Under the pieces are notes generated by a model, which saw nothing but the letters and a program-made list of their open reading frames with translations, was not told where the DNA came from and did not search any database. From positions 552,501 to 616,500 of the forward strand of contig NZ_CP120467.1 in NCBI RefSeq assembly GCF_029983095.1: a stretch of DNA of 64,000 nt. Direction: 5' to 3'. The position numbers and the translations under genes are program-made. The stretch is from Enterococcus montenegrensis (GTDB lineage Bacteria > Bacillota > Bacilli > Lactobacillales > Enterococcaceae). Of this stretch, positions 27,301-35,145 are shown piece by piece (within the stretch, counting starts at the first letter, position 1; each line of letters begins with the position of its first letter).

Positions 27301-27830
27301 AGGATACAATCAAGGTGAATTTACCAAAAGTCCAAAATCATTTAAAAAAATTCGATTTAACCCTGGTAAAAAAAGATGCCGCTACGGAAAAAACGTTAAC
27401 CGGCGTAGTCTTTACACTATTTGATGAAACAGGGACACAAGAAATTAGTACAAAGTCGACAGATGCGCATGGGAAGCTGACCTTTACCGGCTTATTAACA
27501 GCAGGGAAAACCTATCGCTTACGAGAAGTTGCCCCGTTAGCTGGTTATCTTCCTTTAAACTATGATTTTATAATCAAAGTGGCAAATAATGGTGAAATAT
27601 CTGTTACTTATAACAATAAGGATTGGGACTACACCTCTGATAACAGCGCAACAGGGGATACAAATAATTTTATCGCGCTAATAATCAAAAACCAAGCCCG
27701 AGGGTCACTACCTAACACCGGAGGAAATGGGCATCACCCATTCCAGTTACTAGGACTAGGCGCTATTTTTGTTGCGGGCATTTTAGGTTGTTGTTACCAA
27801 CTAAAAATAAGGCAAAAAGATGCATCTTAA
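24399..27830 (+). CDS. LPXTG-anchored pilin-like adhesin with SpaA/Cna_B repeats
   Basis: A 1143-aa surface protein. It has a signal peptide (about 1-33), a long unassigned N-terminal region (34-770), and three prealbumin-like SpaA/Cna_B domains at about 775-865, 873-975 and 984-1090. Each ends in an E-box (LKETKTPTGF, LIEEQAPAGY, LREVAPLAGY), the glutamate needed for internal isopeptide bonds. LPNTG at 1104-1108 is followed by a hydrophobic helix and a short charged tail, the sortase signal. No von Willebrand domain like that of EbpA was seen. It is probably a wall-anchored adhesin or pilus tip/base protein, controlled by the Mga-like regulator upstream. No intact sortase or backbone pilin gene follows; only a decayed gene is found at 28103. 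Confidence 0.87.
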   Translation: MKKKGIALAVLLTVIAPFIIQLCTGFAQTAAAITLPLANKEYLIMENEIVKVQAKAQSEDQRIIWQIHYEKTTDEVTPYKLKFNFVNGKAAPASNWQNERQWLQETSFTAKNEGTLFVTTPKTQTRLRLYIQADRQDCLETATLQNALKKNALTVDTEKYPTVRIVPDVFTGKDAEEKILTMSQTQTNSLNESDSNKQSVINDSREENKMNSVKTNEIRPTDQLAKRTTRAAVTAKDLIISPDVLANVTVKSAAKENGDGIWTAGVKTVSKPNSTQQTGEKNDYSYYQDAIKTNNRYAQFSKGSGSSVIAYPIEAVKKQIKKNGTGSILQYTDTKNKKVDEVIELNFSEVGFYLDSNSDLKPVGAKVTISNIQIGAGPDWLKWDNNDSLYPWLEFSNNLFSGVLYSFVQGFDIDFEFFVKGDTAKLVNFEKNDNSVFTFASLNGYGKGNLHPSKDAENIAIHEFAGLRNKEEGQLVADSLLSQNEGGKYYATADTGGKFDDHLGAANFNLAAVSFALTGTKQSFTMGSTQGRAWNTFASSQVKKVQQKAPTKTVQPIKQYKKGDAWNEPTGASSGFEQRYWNDLDSYDVKNILPWDLPKNYRQIQHNAETGALAAGVPPKAARFVEPNSEHYYFINQETINLYTESILMPESYVITDTLPIGVTIKGALQDVLTLYNLDGQILELSEEEIAYNAKNRELTVIISKENTMNIHKKAAENAFKGRDFSLRVKASVVDKSDETSSAVMTNSAKVKFVYAAESDMEEKLTNKVQTRLKEATVNVTLTKITEGNVALDGAEFGLFTDKTVSTAKYMTKATDKTGKLQFENVIPGQYWLKETKTPTGFQTMEPRQVTITTTGEMIATGISNNQITNKLKPIQIFLEKIDSNAQALSGAVFKLVNQATKQEYPFVATKEAGKYVLENCPTGSYKLIEEQAPAGYEKISDAIGTLKITDTGEITYSLKGATVDKTKDTIKVNLPKVQNHLKKFDLTLVKKDAATEKTLTGVVFTLFDETGTQEISTKSTDAHGKLTFTGLLTAGKTYRLREVAPLAGYLPLNYDFIIKVANNGEISVTYNNKDWDYTSDNSATGDTNNFIALIIKNQARGSLPNTGGNGHHPFQLLGLGAIFVAGILGCCYQLKIRQKDAS

Positions 27831-28102
27831 TGGAAAGACGATTATTTTTTTCTAGCAGCCCTTTTCCTTTCGTTTCTGGTAAAGTGCCCCAAGATCCTAA
27901 ATGGCTTACCAGAAAAAAGAGCCGCAAATACAAAACTACCAAGAAACTGCTGAAATACTAGCAGCTCCCCATTCCATCGATAGGCCAGATTAAGTGTTAG
28001 AAACGCTGATTCCAACTGGATGAGTCTGAACATGTAAAATGCATTAACAAAAACAAACGAAGCCGATTTAATTCGTGACTGCAAAAATTAGGAGGAATAA
28101 AG

Positions 28103-28445
28103 ATGAGAAAAAATTCAAAGATTTTATGTATTCTAACGATGTTTTTCGTGTTATTACCGTTATTTTGGATATTTGGTGAAAAAGATGCAGCAGCGGCCAT
28201 TGAAACGCAAACAGTCAAGCTGCACAAAAGACAGTTTGAAAATTATCCCAATGAAAAAACGTCCAATTTAAAGTGAAGGTCAAAAAAAGTGGCCAAAGTT
28301 TTTAGTTATAAAAAATTGTTCCAAATCCTAACCAATTGCAAGTGCAGTTACCCTATGAAAATAAATCTTCAATAGGAAAATTTACAACGGAAATAAATGA
28401 CGAAATAAAAGACGAATTATTTCGGTTTTTTCTTAATTGGTGTTA
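28103..28445 (+). pseudogene. Decayed pilin-like secreted protein gene
   Basis: A GGAGGAAT site and ATG open a 57-codon frame with a signal peptide (MRKNSKILCILTMFF) followed by TQTVKLHKRQFENYP, which resembles the start of mature SpaA-type pilins (VTLHKxxF). It stops at TGA 28274-28276. The adjacent frames continue with coding-like pieces (FKVKVKKSGQSF, then VPNPNQLQVQLPYENKSS) broken by stops. This is the remnant of a second surface gene in the adhesin locus. The upstream stretch 27831-28102 also holds broken coding-like sequence, including a 43-codon frame at 27831, but I could not identify it. Confidence 0.6.
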
Positions 28446-28485
28446 GATTTTAAAAGTAGTTTTTAGATGAAGGGAAGTCCTTAAA

Positions 28486-28860
28486 GTGTTAAATGAAAAA
28501 TTACTTGAAGTTTTAAATCATGAAGGTGCCGTTACTATTATTACCTCCAGCCAACAAGCACCAGGCTTTCATGCAGTGAACACGTGGAATAGTTATATCC
28601 ATGTAATTGATGATAGATTATATATTCCAGCCGCAGGTATGCATTCAACTGAAGCAGATGTAAAAAAGAATAATCAAGTGCTTGTCACACTAGGTAGTAA
28701 GGAAGTTGAAGGAACAGTTGGGGCTGGCGCGGGTTTTCATATTCTTGGTCGTGCAAGTTTTATTACAGAAGGTCCCATTTATGATCAAATGAAAGCCGAC
28801 TTGCCATTTTTATCCCGAGTATTAGAAATTACAGTTGAAAAAGTCACGCAAAAAATTTAA
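28486..28860 (+). CDS. Pyridoxamine 5'-phosphate oxidase-like FMN-binding protein
   Basis: A 124-aa split-barrel protein with a GTG start behind AAGGGAAG. The pattern PGFHAVNTWNSYIHV, then DRLYIPAAGMHSTEADVKKN, and a GAGFHILGRA strand fit the small PNPOx-like flavoproteins found in lactic acid bacteria. They bind FMN or F420-like cofactors as dimers. The true reaction is unknown. It is a single-gene unit closed by a strong terminator. Confidence 0.78.
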   Translation: MLNEKLLEVLNHEGAVTIITSSQQAPGFHAVNTWNSYIHVIDDRLYIPAAGMHSTEADVKKNNQVLVTLGSKEVEGTVGAGAGFHILGRASFITEGPIYDQMKADLPFLSRVLEITVEKVTQKI

Positions 28861-28890
28861 AGATTTTAGCATTTCTATATCAATAGATAG

Positions 28891-28935
28891 CGCTTGTAGT
28901 ACTAATGAATTCTATTAGCACTACAAGCGTTTTTT
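28891..28935 (+). terminator. Terminator after the PNPOx-like gene
   Basis: The stem CGCTTGTAGTACTAAT/ATTAGCACTACAAGCG (one mismatch) ends in a T tract. The rest of the 308-bp gap 28861-29168 is AT-rich, and I see nothing else in it beyond the ribosome site of the next gene. Confidence 0.85.
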
Positions 28936-29168
28936 AGCAGTTACAAGTATATTTTTTTTACAAGGGAAAACGGTAATTTGACTGCTTTTGCGTTACCCGA
29001 ACTTTTCAAACTCTCTGCTAAGAAATAAGCAAGCAGCTACGAAAATGAAAAGCCCTTTTAATAAATTTTGGTCTTATGTAGCAAGGTTGAAGGATTTTTT
29101 TATTGTAGCAGATTGTTTTGCGTCGCTTTTGCATTTTCTTTGGGCTACAATAAAATGGAGGTGAGACA

Positions 29169-30017
29169 ATGATTTTACAAACAATTTTATTATTATTCGG
29201 CGGTGCATTAGGTGGTATTTTAGGTGCTGTCTTGGGCATTGGTGGGGGCATTATTTTGACGCCATTTTTGACGTTAGTCATTGGTCTGAATATCAAATAT
29301 GCTATTGCAGCTAGCATTATTAGTGTGATTGCGACAAGTTCTGGGGCGACGATTGCCTATTTGAAAGACGATATGCTCAATTTGCGAATTGCAATGTTTT
29401 TGGAAATTGCAACAACGATTGGAGCGATTGTCGGGGCAATTTTAGCAAGTATAGTGGCACCCCAATTTCTTTTTGTTTTGTTTGGTGGTTTTTTATTATT
29501 TTCAGCAGTAAATATGATTCAAAAATTAGTAAATAAAAAGACAGAAAAGATTGCGGTAACTTCTGATCCATTGGCTGAAAAATTGAAACTCAATGGCTCT
29601 TACTTTGAAAAAACGACCCAGCAGAAAGTCGACTATCAAGTTGAAAAAGTACCAGCGGGGTTTGCCATGATGTTAGCAGCTGGTTTGGCTTCTGGTTTAC
29701 TTGGTATTGGTAGTGGCGTTTTTAAAGTAACCGCGATGGATACGATTATGAAGATGCCTTTAAAACCCTCCAGTGCTACGAGTAATTTGATGATGGGAGT
29801 AACTGCGGCGGCATCGGCAATGGTCTATTTTTTCAACGGCACGATTATTCCAGAGGTTGCAGCACCACTTTCATTAGGGGTTCTAGCTGGAGCACTGCTA
29901 GGTTCTCGCATTATGCAGCACTTGCAACCAAAATGGATTCGTTTCATCTTTATTCCCGTCTTGGTTTTAATGGGACTACAAATGGTCTTACGCGGATTTG
30001 GGGTGAATATTGGATGA
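29169..30017 (+). CDS. TauE/SafE family sulfite/organosulfonate exporter permease
   Basis: A 282-aa membrane protein with about eight helices. Both halves carry the family's glycine-rich repeat: GALGGILGAVLGIGGGIILTP at the N-terminus and AGLASGLLGIGSGVFKVTAM in the middle. TauE/SafE proteins export sulfite, sulfoacetate or similar anions, and the substrate here is unknown. Its stop overlaps the start of the DUF1634 gene (ATGA), so the two are translationally coupled. Confidence 0.87.
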   Translation: MILQTILLLFGGALGGILGAVLGIGGGIILTPFLTLVIGLNIKYAIAASIISVIATSSGATIAYLKDDMLNLRIAMFLEIATTIGAIVGAILASIVAPQFLFVLFGGFLLFSAVNMIQKLVNKKTEKIAVTSDPLAEKLKLNGSYFEKTTQQKVDYQVEKVPAGFAMMLAAGLASGLLGIGSGVFKVTAMDTIMKMPLKPSSATSNLMMGVTAAASAMVYFFNGTIIPEVAAPLSLGVLAGALLGSRIMQHLQPKWIRFIFIPVLVLMGLQMVLRGFGVNIG

Positions 30018-30391
30018 GGACAAGTAAAGAGCAAAAAGAAATTCAAGCAGTCGAGCTTGCAATTGGGAAAATTTTACGCATTGGGGTAATTGTTTCGGCT
30101 GCGATCATCTTTTTTGGTTTAGTTTTACTTTTAGCAAAAGGTGGGACTGGCTATAAATTAAACGAAACACCCAATACGTTGACCCTAATTTTGACTGGAT
30201 TATGGGCCTTAAAACCCGGGGCCTATATTATGGCTGGAATTTTTTGTCTAACCTTAACACCAGTCCTCCGGGTAGTGGTTTCAATCTATGCTTTTTTGAA
30301 AGAAAAGGACTATTTATATGTCACCATTACCATAATAGTTTTAATTATCTTATTGATTGGTATTTTTACGGGCTTTGTCGAAAGAAAATAG
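30014..30391 (+). CDS. DUF1634 family membrane protein
   Basis: A 125-aa protein with three hydrophobic helices and the DUF1634 pattern (AIGKILRIGVIVSAAIIF at the start, LTLTPVLRVVVSIYAFLKEKD in the second half). It begins at an ATG overlapping the TauE-like stop by 4 nt. DUF1634 genes regularly accompany TauE/SafE permeases, so it is probably an accessory subunit of the same transporter. Confidence 0.82.
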   Translation: MRTSKEQKEIQAVELAIGKILRIGVIVSAAIIFFGLVLLLAKGGTGYKLNETPNTLTLILTGLWALKPGAYIMAGIFCLTLTPVLRVVVSIYAFLKEKDYLYVTITIIVLIILLIGIFTGFVERK

Positions 30392-30560
30392 TAAAAAATT
30401 TGGACCGCATAAATGACACAGTAAAATAGCATTGGCTACTAGGCTAGTGGTGTCAGTTTATGGGGTCCATTTTTATTTTCATAATAAAATTTATTTACTC
30501 CGTGTTTCAATTGAAATTTTGGTCTCGTAGTAGGTAACAACATGAGGATGCAAAGCTTTT

Positions 30561-30881
30561 TTAATGCCCACTAGTGACTTTGATCCCAATAATTCCCACC
30601 AGCAATAACGCTACGAATAACCAAGTTAAAGGTGCTAATTTATCATGGAAAAAAACCACACCGACGATGATAGAACCAACAGCGCCAATTCCTGTCCAAA
30701 CTGGATAAGAAAGACTCATTGGCAACACTTTAATAGCTTTTGATAAAAATAAAAAACTGGCGATCATCCCTAAAACTGTATAAATCGAATAGTCCAGCTT
30801 GGCAAAACCTTCACTCGCTTTCATCATCGTTGACCAAAAGACTTCTAAAATACCTGCTAACCCTAAATAAATCCACGCCAT
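30561..30881 (-). CDS. SMR family exporter, Gdx/SugE type (guanidinium exporter)
   Basis: A 106-aa four-helix protein of the small multidrug resistance family. The transport glutamate lies in the first helix (AGILEVFW, residue 13). The VWTGIGAVGS stretch in helix 3 matches the guanidinium-exporting Gdx branch rather than EmrE (IWSGVGIV). The start at 30881 follows TAGGAGG; an upstream in-frame start is less likely. It would work as an antiparallel dimer, swapping guanidinium for protons. A riboswitch candidate of the guanidine-IV type lies upstream on the same strand, and the two calls support each other. Confidence 0.85.
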   Translation of the reverse strand: MAWIYLGLAGILEVFWSTMMKASEGFAKLDYSIYTVLGMIASFLFLSKAIKVLPMSLSYPVWTGIGAVGSIIVGVVFFHDKLAPLTWLFVALLLVGIIGIKVTSGH

Positions 30882-31031
30882 TTTAATGCGCCTCCTAAAT
30901 ATTTTTAGCAAATGGTGTCCTACTTTTTGTAAAAGGATACCTTAAACTAGGGACAATGAATTTTTGAAAAATAGTGTCAGTTTCAAAAATGTTGCCTCAA
31001 TATAAAGGTCCTCTGATAAGCAAGACAAAAT

Positions 31032-31119
31032 AAAAAAAGAGGGCACCATTCCTACAAAGACCTAACGGAATGGTTTCCTCTTTAAGCTGCCCGGTAGCAG
31101 CGAATAATTGATTTGCTTG
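31032..31119 (-). ncRNA. Candidate guanidine-IV-like riboswitch with terminator, upstream of SMR gene
   Basis: Reading the minus strand, transcription from the promoter at 31126-31153 gives an RNA with hairpin 1 GCTGC-TACCGG-GCAGC (31101-31086), a short linker, and then a terminator hairpin (31080-31039, GAGG...CCATTCC with GGAATGG...CCTC) ending in seven Ts. The terminator loop holds GTTAGG. A small first hairpin with a CCGG-type loop beside a terminator loop, ahead of a guanidinium exporter gene, fits my memory of the guanidine-IV (mepA) class. The class assignment is from memory and context. The promoter-hairpin-terminator layout is seen directly. Confidence 0.55.
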
Positions 31120-31125
31120 ATTGAA

Positions 31126-31153
31126 ATTTTAGCACAAGGGGGCAAAAAGTCAA
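31126..31153 (-). promoter_or_regulatory. Promoter of the riboswitch-SMR unit
   Basis: On the minus strand TTGACT and TAAAAT are separated by 16 bp. The start of transcription is expected near 31119, just ahead of the structured leader. It lies in the gap after proC, so the SMR gene has its own control. Confidence 0.7.
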
Positions 31154-31195
31154 TTGGTGTCACTCAAATGAGCAAATTCTTACTGATTTCTGACA

Positions 31196-31978
31196 CTATT
31201 CTGACATTGTTGCATCAATTGCGGCAATTAAAGCATGACGAAAGTTGTTTGCTTCTAAAGCAGCTACCCCGCGAATTGTGGAACCACCTGGTGACGTAAC
31301 GCCATCTTTTAGTGCTGCAGGATGAATTTTACTTTCTATGGCTAACTTCGCTGTTCCTTGCAACATTTGTTCCACTAATTCATAAGCTAACTCGCGTTTT
31401 AAGCCATGAAGCACCCCAGCATCGCCTAAACTTTCAATGAACATCGCAACAAAAGCTGGCGTGCAGCCAGCAATAGAACCCACAATTTCTAAGTCAGTTT
31501 CTGGTACCTCATAGACAGAACCGAGTGGGGCTAAACTGTTTAGAATAAATTCCTTCGCTTCTTGTTTGATATTTTTTGTAAAACTTATTCCCAAAACACC
31601 TGCGCCAACTTGAACAGGAGTGTTCGGAATGCAGTGAGCAAAAGGATAATCTGTTCCAAGCACTGCTTTCATGTCACTTAAAGTTACGCCACCAGCTACG
31701 GAAACAATTGGAATATTCTTGGCTAATACAGTTTGGGGCAACGATTTTAAAATGGGTAGGACACTGCTATTATTGGTCGCAATGATCAGTAAATCCATGG
31801 CAGTTAAATCAGATAAATCAGTTAACAGCTTGAAACCCAATTCCTTTTGTAAATTTTCTGCGGTTTGGCTGTGACCTGCTTTAACGTAAATATCTAAAGC
31901 GGCTACCTTGTCATCATGAAGCATCCCTTTAATTAGCGCACTCCCAATTTGACCCGCACCAAAAAACGCAATTTTCAT
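31196..31978 (-). CDS. proC: Pyrroline-5-carboxylate reductase
   Basis: ProC makes proline from pyrroline-5-carboxylate with NAD(P)H. The 260-aa protein has the N-terminal nucleotide loop GAGQIGSALIKGM and the C-terminal signature region (ALKDGVTSPGGSTIRGVAALE) that closes the active site. No proA or proB is adjacent. A GGAGGAA site precedes the ATG. Confidence 0.93.
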   Translation of the reverse strand: MKIAFFGAGQIGSALIKGMLHDDKVAALDIYVKAGHSQTAENLQKELGFKLLTDLSDLTAMDLLIIATNNSSVLPILKSLPQTVLAKNIPIVSVAGGVTLSDMKAVLGTDYPFAHCIPNTPVQVGAGVLGISFTKNIKQEAKEFILNSLAPLGSVYEVPETDLEIVGSIAGCTPAFVAMFIESLGDAGVLHGLKRELAYELVEQMLQGTAKLAIESKIHPAALKDGVTSPGGSTIRGVAALEANNFRHALIAAIDATMSE

Positions 31979-32009
31979 CTAAATTCCTCCTCATAATCAA
32001 TTAAAAATT

Positions 32010-32768
32010 TTAGCGAAGTTGTAAATCATGGTTGAAATAATTTTTATACGCTTTGTAACCGGCGATAATTGCACCAAGGCTTGTAGTTGAAAGTAACATA
32101 AAAGTTACCATGATTTGATATTTGATCGCATGTACAGGATCAACGCCGGCAAAAATCAGACCCGACATCATGCCCGGCAAGCTTACTAACCCCACCGTTT
32201 TGGCAGAGTCAATAGTCGGCTGCATCGCTGTTTTAATACTTTCTTGCAAAATCGGTAAAGCGGCTAGTTTTACCGGAGCGCCAAGCGCAAGTTTTTCCAA
32301 AACCTGCTGTCTTTGGTCATGGAACTTAGCGTACAAATTGCGATAACATAAGCCAATCGCAATCATAGCGTTACTAGCTATCATACCGCTAATTGGAATA
32401 ATTTGCGAAGGAATGAATTTGATTGCCCCTGTTGCAATTAAAACGCCCATAGTAAGATAAGTGCTAATAAAAATTGCCACAAGGGAATCAAGAAAATGTT
32501 TATGAATGCTGGGATTACGTTTATGGGCATTCCAAGCGGCATTTAAAACAATGAAAAAACTCATGCAGGTTGTTAACCAGAAATTATTGACTTGAAATAA
32601 ATATTTTAAAAGATAACCGACAATAAATAATTGAATAACAGCCCGTAATATACTGTAAAAAATATCGCGACTTAAGCCCAATTGCTCCTTATAGCTAATG
32701 GCAACTGCAACTAAGACCAAAATAAAGGCTAAAACTAATGACTGATTATTAACGGCTAATTGATTCAT
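32010..32768 (-). CDS. fetB: FetB-type iron export ABC permease (UPF0014)
   Basis: A 252-aa membrane protein with about seven helices and the family's conserved central motifs (LGAPVKLAALPILQESIKTAMQPTIDSAKTVGLVSLPGMM, seen in pieces such as VGLVSLPGMMSG). FetAB exports iron and protects against oxidative stress in E. coli. Its start overlaps the end of the ATPase gene by 20 nt, so the pair are one operon. The related role here is by homology. Confidence 0.87.
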   Translation of the reverse strand: MNQLAVNNQSLVLAFILVLVAVAISYKEQLGLSRDIFYSILRAVIQLFIVGYLLKYLFQVNNFWLTTCMSFFIVLNAAWNAHKRNPSIHKHFLDSLVAIFISTYLTMGVLIATGAIKFIPSQIIPISGMIASNAMIAIGLCYRNLYAKFHDQRQQVLEKLALGAPVKLAALPILQESIKTAMQPTIDSAKTVGLVSLPGMMSGLIFAGVDPVHAIKYQIMVTFMLLSTTSLGAIIAGYKAYKNYFNHDLQLR

Positions 32769-33402
32769 TGGTGATTTTCCCCTTTTCTAACCACAATATT
32801 TTGCTGGCGCTGTGAATTTCTGCTGGATCGTGGGTCACTTGGATGATGGTGATGTTTTCTTTTTGAAGTGTTGCAATCAAATTGTGGACAATCCTTTTAC
32901 TTTTTTCATCTAAGCCGACCGTTACCTCATCCAATAATAAAACTTTAGGTAAAAACATAATATTACGAATTAAGGCGACCCGTTGTTTTTCACCACCGGA
33001 AAGTTCAGTGATTTTTTTGGCGAGGTAGTTCTGAGGTAAGGCGACAAGCTGTAACAATTCTTCGGCTCGTTGATGATTGAAATCTTGATTACGAACAGTG
33101 GCAGGAAAAGATAAGTTATCGTAAACTGTTTTTCCAAAAAGACTTGGCTGTTGAAAACAGTAGGAAACTTGTTGTCGATAAGTAGCTATCTCATAATCAG
33201 ACTGCTTGTTATCCTCAAAATAAATCGTGCCAGCAGTTGGTGTGAGTAACGTCGCGATTAATTTGAGCAGTGTGCTTTTACCACCACCGGAAGGCCCAGT
33301 TAAAGTTAAAAATTCTCCTTGTGATAAAGTGAAACTGATTTGATCGATAATCTTTTGATTTTCAACGGTGTATTCCACCTCAGATAGACGTAATAATGAC
33401 AT
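32749..33402 (-). CDS. fetA: FetA-type ABC transporter ATP-binding protein
   Basis: A 217-aa ATPase. Walker A is GPSGGGKST, the signature is ELSGGEKQRV, Walker B is KVLLLDEVTVGLD, and the H-loop histidine is in IQVTHDP. An in-frame ATG at 33426 gives eight extra residues, but AAGGAG is spaced for the ATG at 33402. It overlaps fetB and should form the energy-supplying half of the exporter. Confidence 0.88.
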   Translation of the reverse strand: MSLLRLSEVEYTVENQKIIDQISFTLSQGEFLTLTGPSGGGKSTLLKLIATLLTPTAGTIYFEDNKQSDYEIATYRQQVSYCFQQPSLFGKTVYDNLSFPATVRNQDFNHQRAEELLQLVALPQNYLAKKITELSGGEKQRVALIRNIMFLPKVLLLDEVTVGLDEKSKRIVHNLIATLQKENITIIQVTHDPAEIHSASKILWLEKGKITNESISR

Positions 33403-33666
33403 AAAATTCTCCTTAGTTTTAATCATTCAACTATTTATTTTAAATGAGTTAGTTGTTAAATTCTATTGACAGGACTTAAATGAAAAAGGCTATCAATCAC
33501 GTAGAAGTGGGCAAAAAAAATACAATAAAAATGTTTTAAGCAGCCATGAATTCCTGCAAGCCCTCTTTTTAGGACAGATGCTTTACAAAGTGAAGTTGTC
33601 AGCAGACTTTTGGTGTAAGTTCGTTATAATAAAATTGGCAAGTTGTTTTAAAGGAGAGGGTAATCA

Positions 33667-34461
33667 ATGGTAGCAATTAAAGTCGTAATGAGTGATGTAG
33701 ATGGCACAATTTTGAATTTTCACCACCAAATTAGTAATAATTTAAAAAATGAGGTCAAGAAATTAACAGCCAAAGGCATTCCTTTTGTTTTAGCTTCAGC
33801 TCGTTCACCAGAAGGAATGAAACAAATTAGTCGTGAGTTAGCACTGGAAAATGTGCCACTTGTGGCTTTTAACGGAGCTTTGATTTTAAAAGAGGCTACG
33901 ACTATTTTTACCAAGCCCCTTGAAAAATATGAGGTTATGCGGACCCTCACGTTATTAACGGCTCATTTTCCTAACATCGGAATTAATCTTTATAGTGAAA
34001 ACAACTGGTACGTCAATAAAGTCGATGAGCACATCAAAGGTGAAAGCAAAATTACGCAATTAACACCAAAAGTTGCAGATTTAGCTTCTTTAGCGGCAAC
34101 TGTGCCGGTCCATAAATTGCTTTTAATCGCAAGTGAAGCTGAGATTAGTGCAGCCTATGAATTTTTAACACCTCAAGTAACCACTAGTGCACTTTATTTA
34201 TCAAAAGAAAATTATTTAGAAATAACGCATCGCGCGGTTTCAAAAGCTGAAGCACTACGAAAGATTGCAGCTTATTATCAAATAACTTGCAGAGAAATTA
34301 TGGCCTTTGGAGACAATTACAATGATCTACCTATGCTAAAAGCAGCTGGTATTGGCATTGCGATGGCAAATGCGCCCCTTGCAGTAAAAAAAGCCGCAGA
34401 CAAAGTAACCAAAACAAATGACGAAGATGGTGTGGCTTCTGTTTTAGCAAAACTACAATGA
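33667..34461 (+). CDS. Cof-type HAD superfamily phosphatase
   Basis: A 264-aa HAD hydrolase with a C2B cap. Motif I is SDVDGTIL with both catalytic aspartates, motif II the ASARSP region, motif III a lysine near SKAEALRK, and motif IV FGDNYNDLPML. YidA-like members dephosphorylate sugar phosphates or flavin precursors, and specificity cannot be read from sequence. A single gene, with a GGAGAGG site before the ATG. Confidence 0.9.
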   Translation: MVAIKVVMSDVDGTILNFHHQISNNLKNEVKKLTAKGIPFVLASARSPEGMKQISRELALENVPLVAFNGALILKEATTIFTKPLEKYEVMRTLTLLTAHFPNIGINLYSENNWYVNKVDEHIKGESKITQLTPKVADLASLAATVPVHKLLLIASEAEISAAYEFLTPQVTTSALYLSKENYLEITHRAVSKAEALRKIAAYYQITCREIMAFGDNYNDLPMLKAAGIGIAMANAPLAVKKAADKVTKTNDEDGVASVLAKLQ

Positions 34462-34481
34462 CGATAACAAAAAAGAAAAGA

Positions 34482-34520
34482 GGGACTAATTTTTGTCCCT
34501 AAAAAATTGCGGGTTTTTTT
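34482..34520 (+). terminator. Weak hairpin after the HAD gene
   Basis: AGGGAC-N8-GTCCCT is followed by AAAAAATTGCGGG and a T tract. Other short hairpins of the GGGAC..GTCCC kind occur in this window (44960, 48062). The remaining gap to 34711 is AT-rich and shows nothing else clear. Confidence 0.5.
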
Positions 34521-34711
34521 ATCGCCGATTAAAATTTTGAAAAATTGTCCTACATGCTTATTTTAATAGCTTGTTTTATTTAAAAATCGGGAAGTATTAA
34601 ACTTGCGATTGTTACCGTAATGTAAAAATTATTTGAATAATCAGTGAATTTTATTTACAAGCGTTATTTTACATGGTATAACCTTCCAAAAGAGAGTTTG
34701 AGGTGGTTCCC

Positions 34712-34891
34712 ATGAAAAAAGAAGAAGTGTGTATCAATGCGATTTATGAAGCAGATGTGATTGGTTATGAGGAACGAAAAACAGTCAAAGTTATTAGTAT
34801 TTTAGAGCGAACTGTAACGGTCGAAGTTTTAGATTGCGGGCTGGTGGCCTTAGCAAAAATTGCCACGATGGAAGCTGCACTGACTGCTTAA
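34712..34891 (+). CDS. Small conserved-looking hypothetical protein
   Basis: A 59-aa protein of unknown function with no membrane segment. It reads MKKEEVCINAIYEADVIG at the start and has an alternating hydrophobic pattern that suggests a small beta-barrel or OB-like fold. A GTG at 34703 is in frame, but GAGGTGG is spaced for the ATG at 34712. The good ribosome site and codon pattern support a real gene, but I know of no family. Confidence 0.55.
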   Translation: MKKEEVCINAIYEADVIGYEERKTVKVISILERTVTVEVLDCGLVALAKIATMEAALTA

Positions 34892-35065
34892 GTAAAAGTT
34901 TTATTTAAAGAATAAGGTGAAATTTACTTGTTTTGATCTCTTTGGTTGTCTTAATTTTTACGTCATAAAGACAAAACTAGACTTTCAATTTTATAAACTT
35001 TCATCTGGAGTGTAGCGGAAAATAATTAAAAAAAGGCTCATGTAGTTGTAGTCCAGCAGAAATAA

Positions 35066-35130
35066 AAAAATACTCAAAAGTTTGATTTCTCAAGGTGATT
35101 AAGGTGAGATTCATTCTTTTGAGTATTTTT
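35066..35130. terminator. Bidirectional terminator before the YjdF-like gene
   Basis: AAAAATACTCAAAAG and its exact complement flank a 35-nt loop, with A and T runs at both ends. It serves the small gene on the plus strand and the membrane gene on the minus strand. Confidence 0.7.
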
Positions 35131-35145
35131 ATTTACAGTAAAAAA

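Noticed and set aside
27842-28084. Insertion sequence remnant between adhesin and decayed pilin
   Set aside because: No terminal inverted repeats, target duplications or transposase motifs were found. The stretch looks like decayed coding DNA of unknown origin.
30912-31195. T-box leader or guanidine-I (ykkC) riboswitch before the SMR gene
   Set aside because: No T-box sequence (AGGGTGGNACCGCG) or the long ykkC core is present. The short two-hairpin layout fits another class better.
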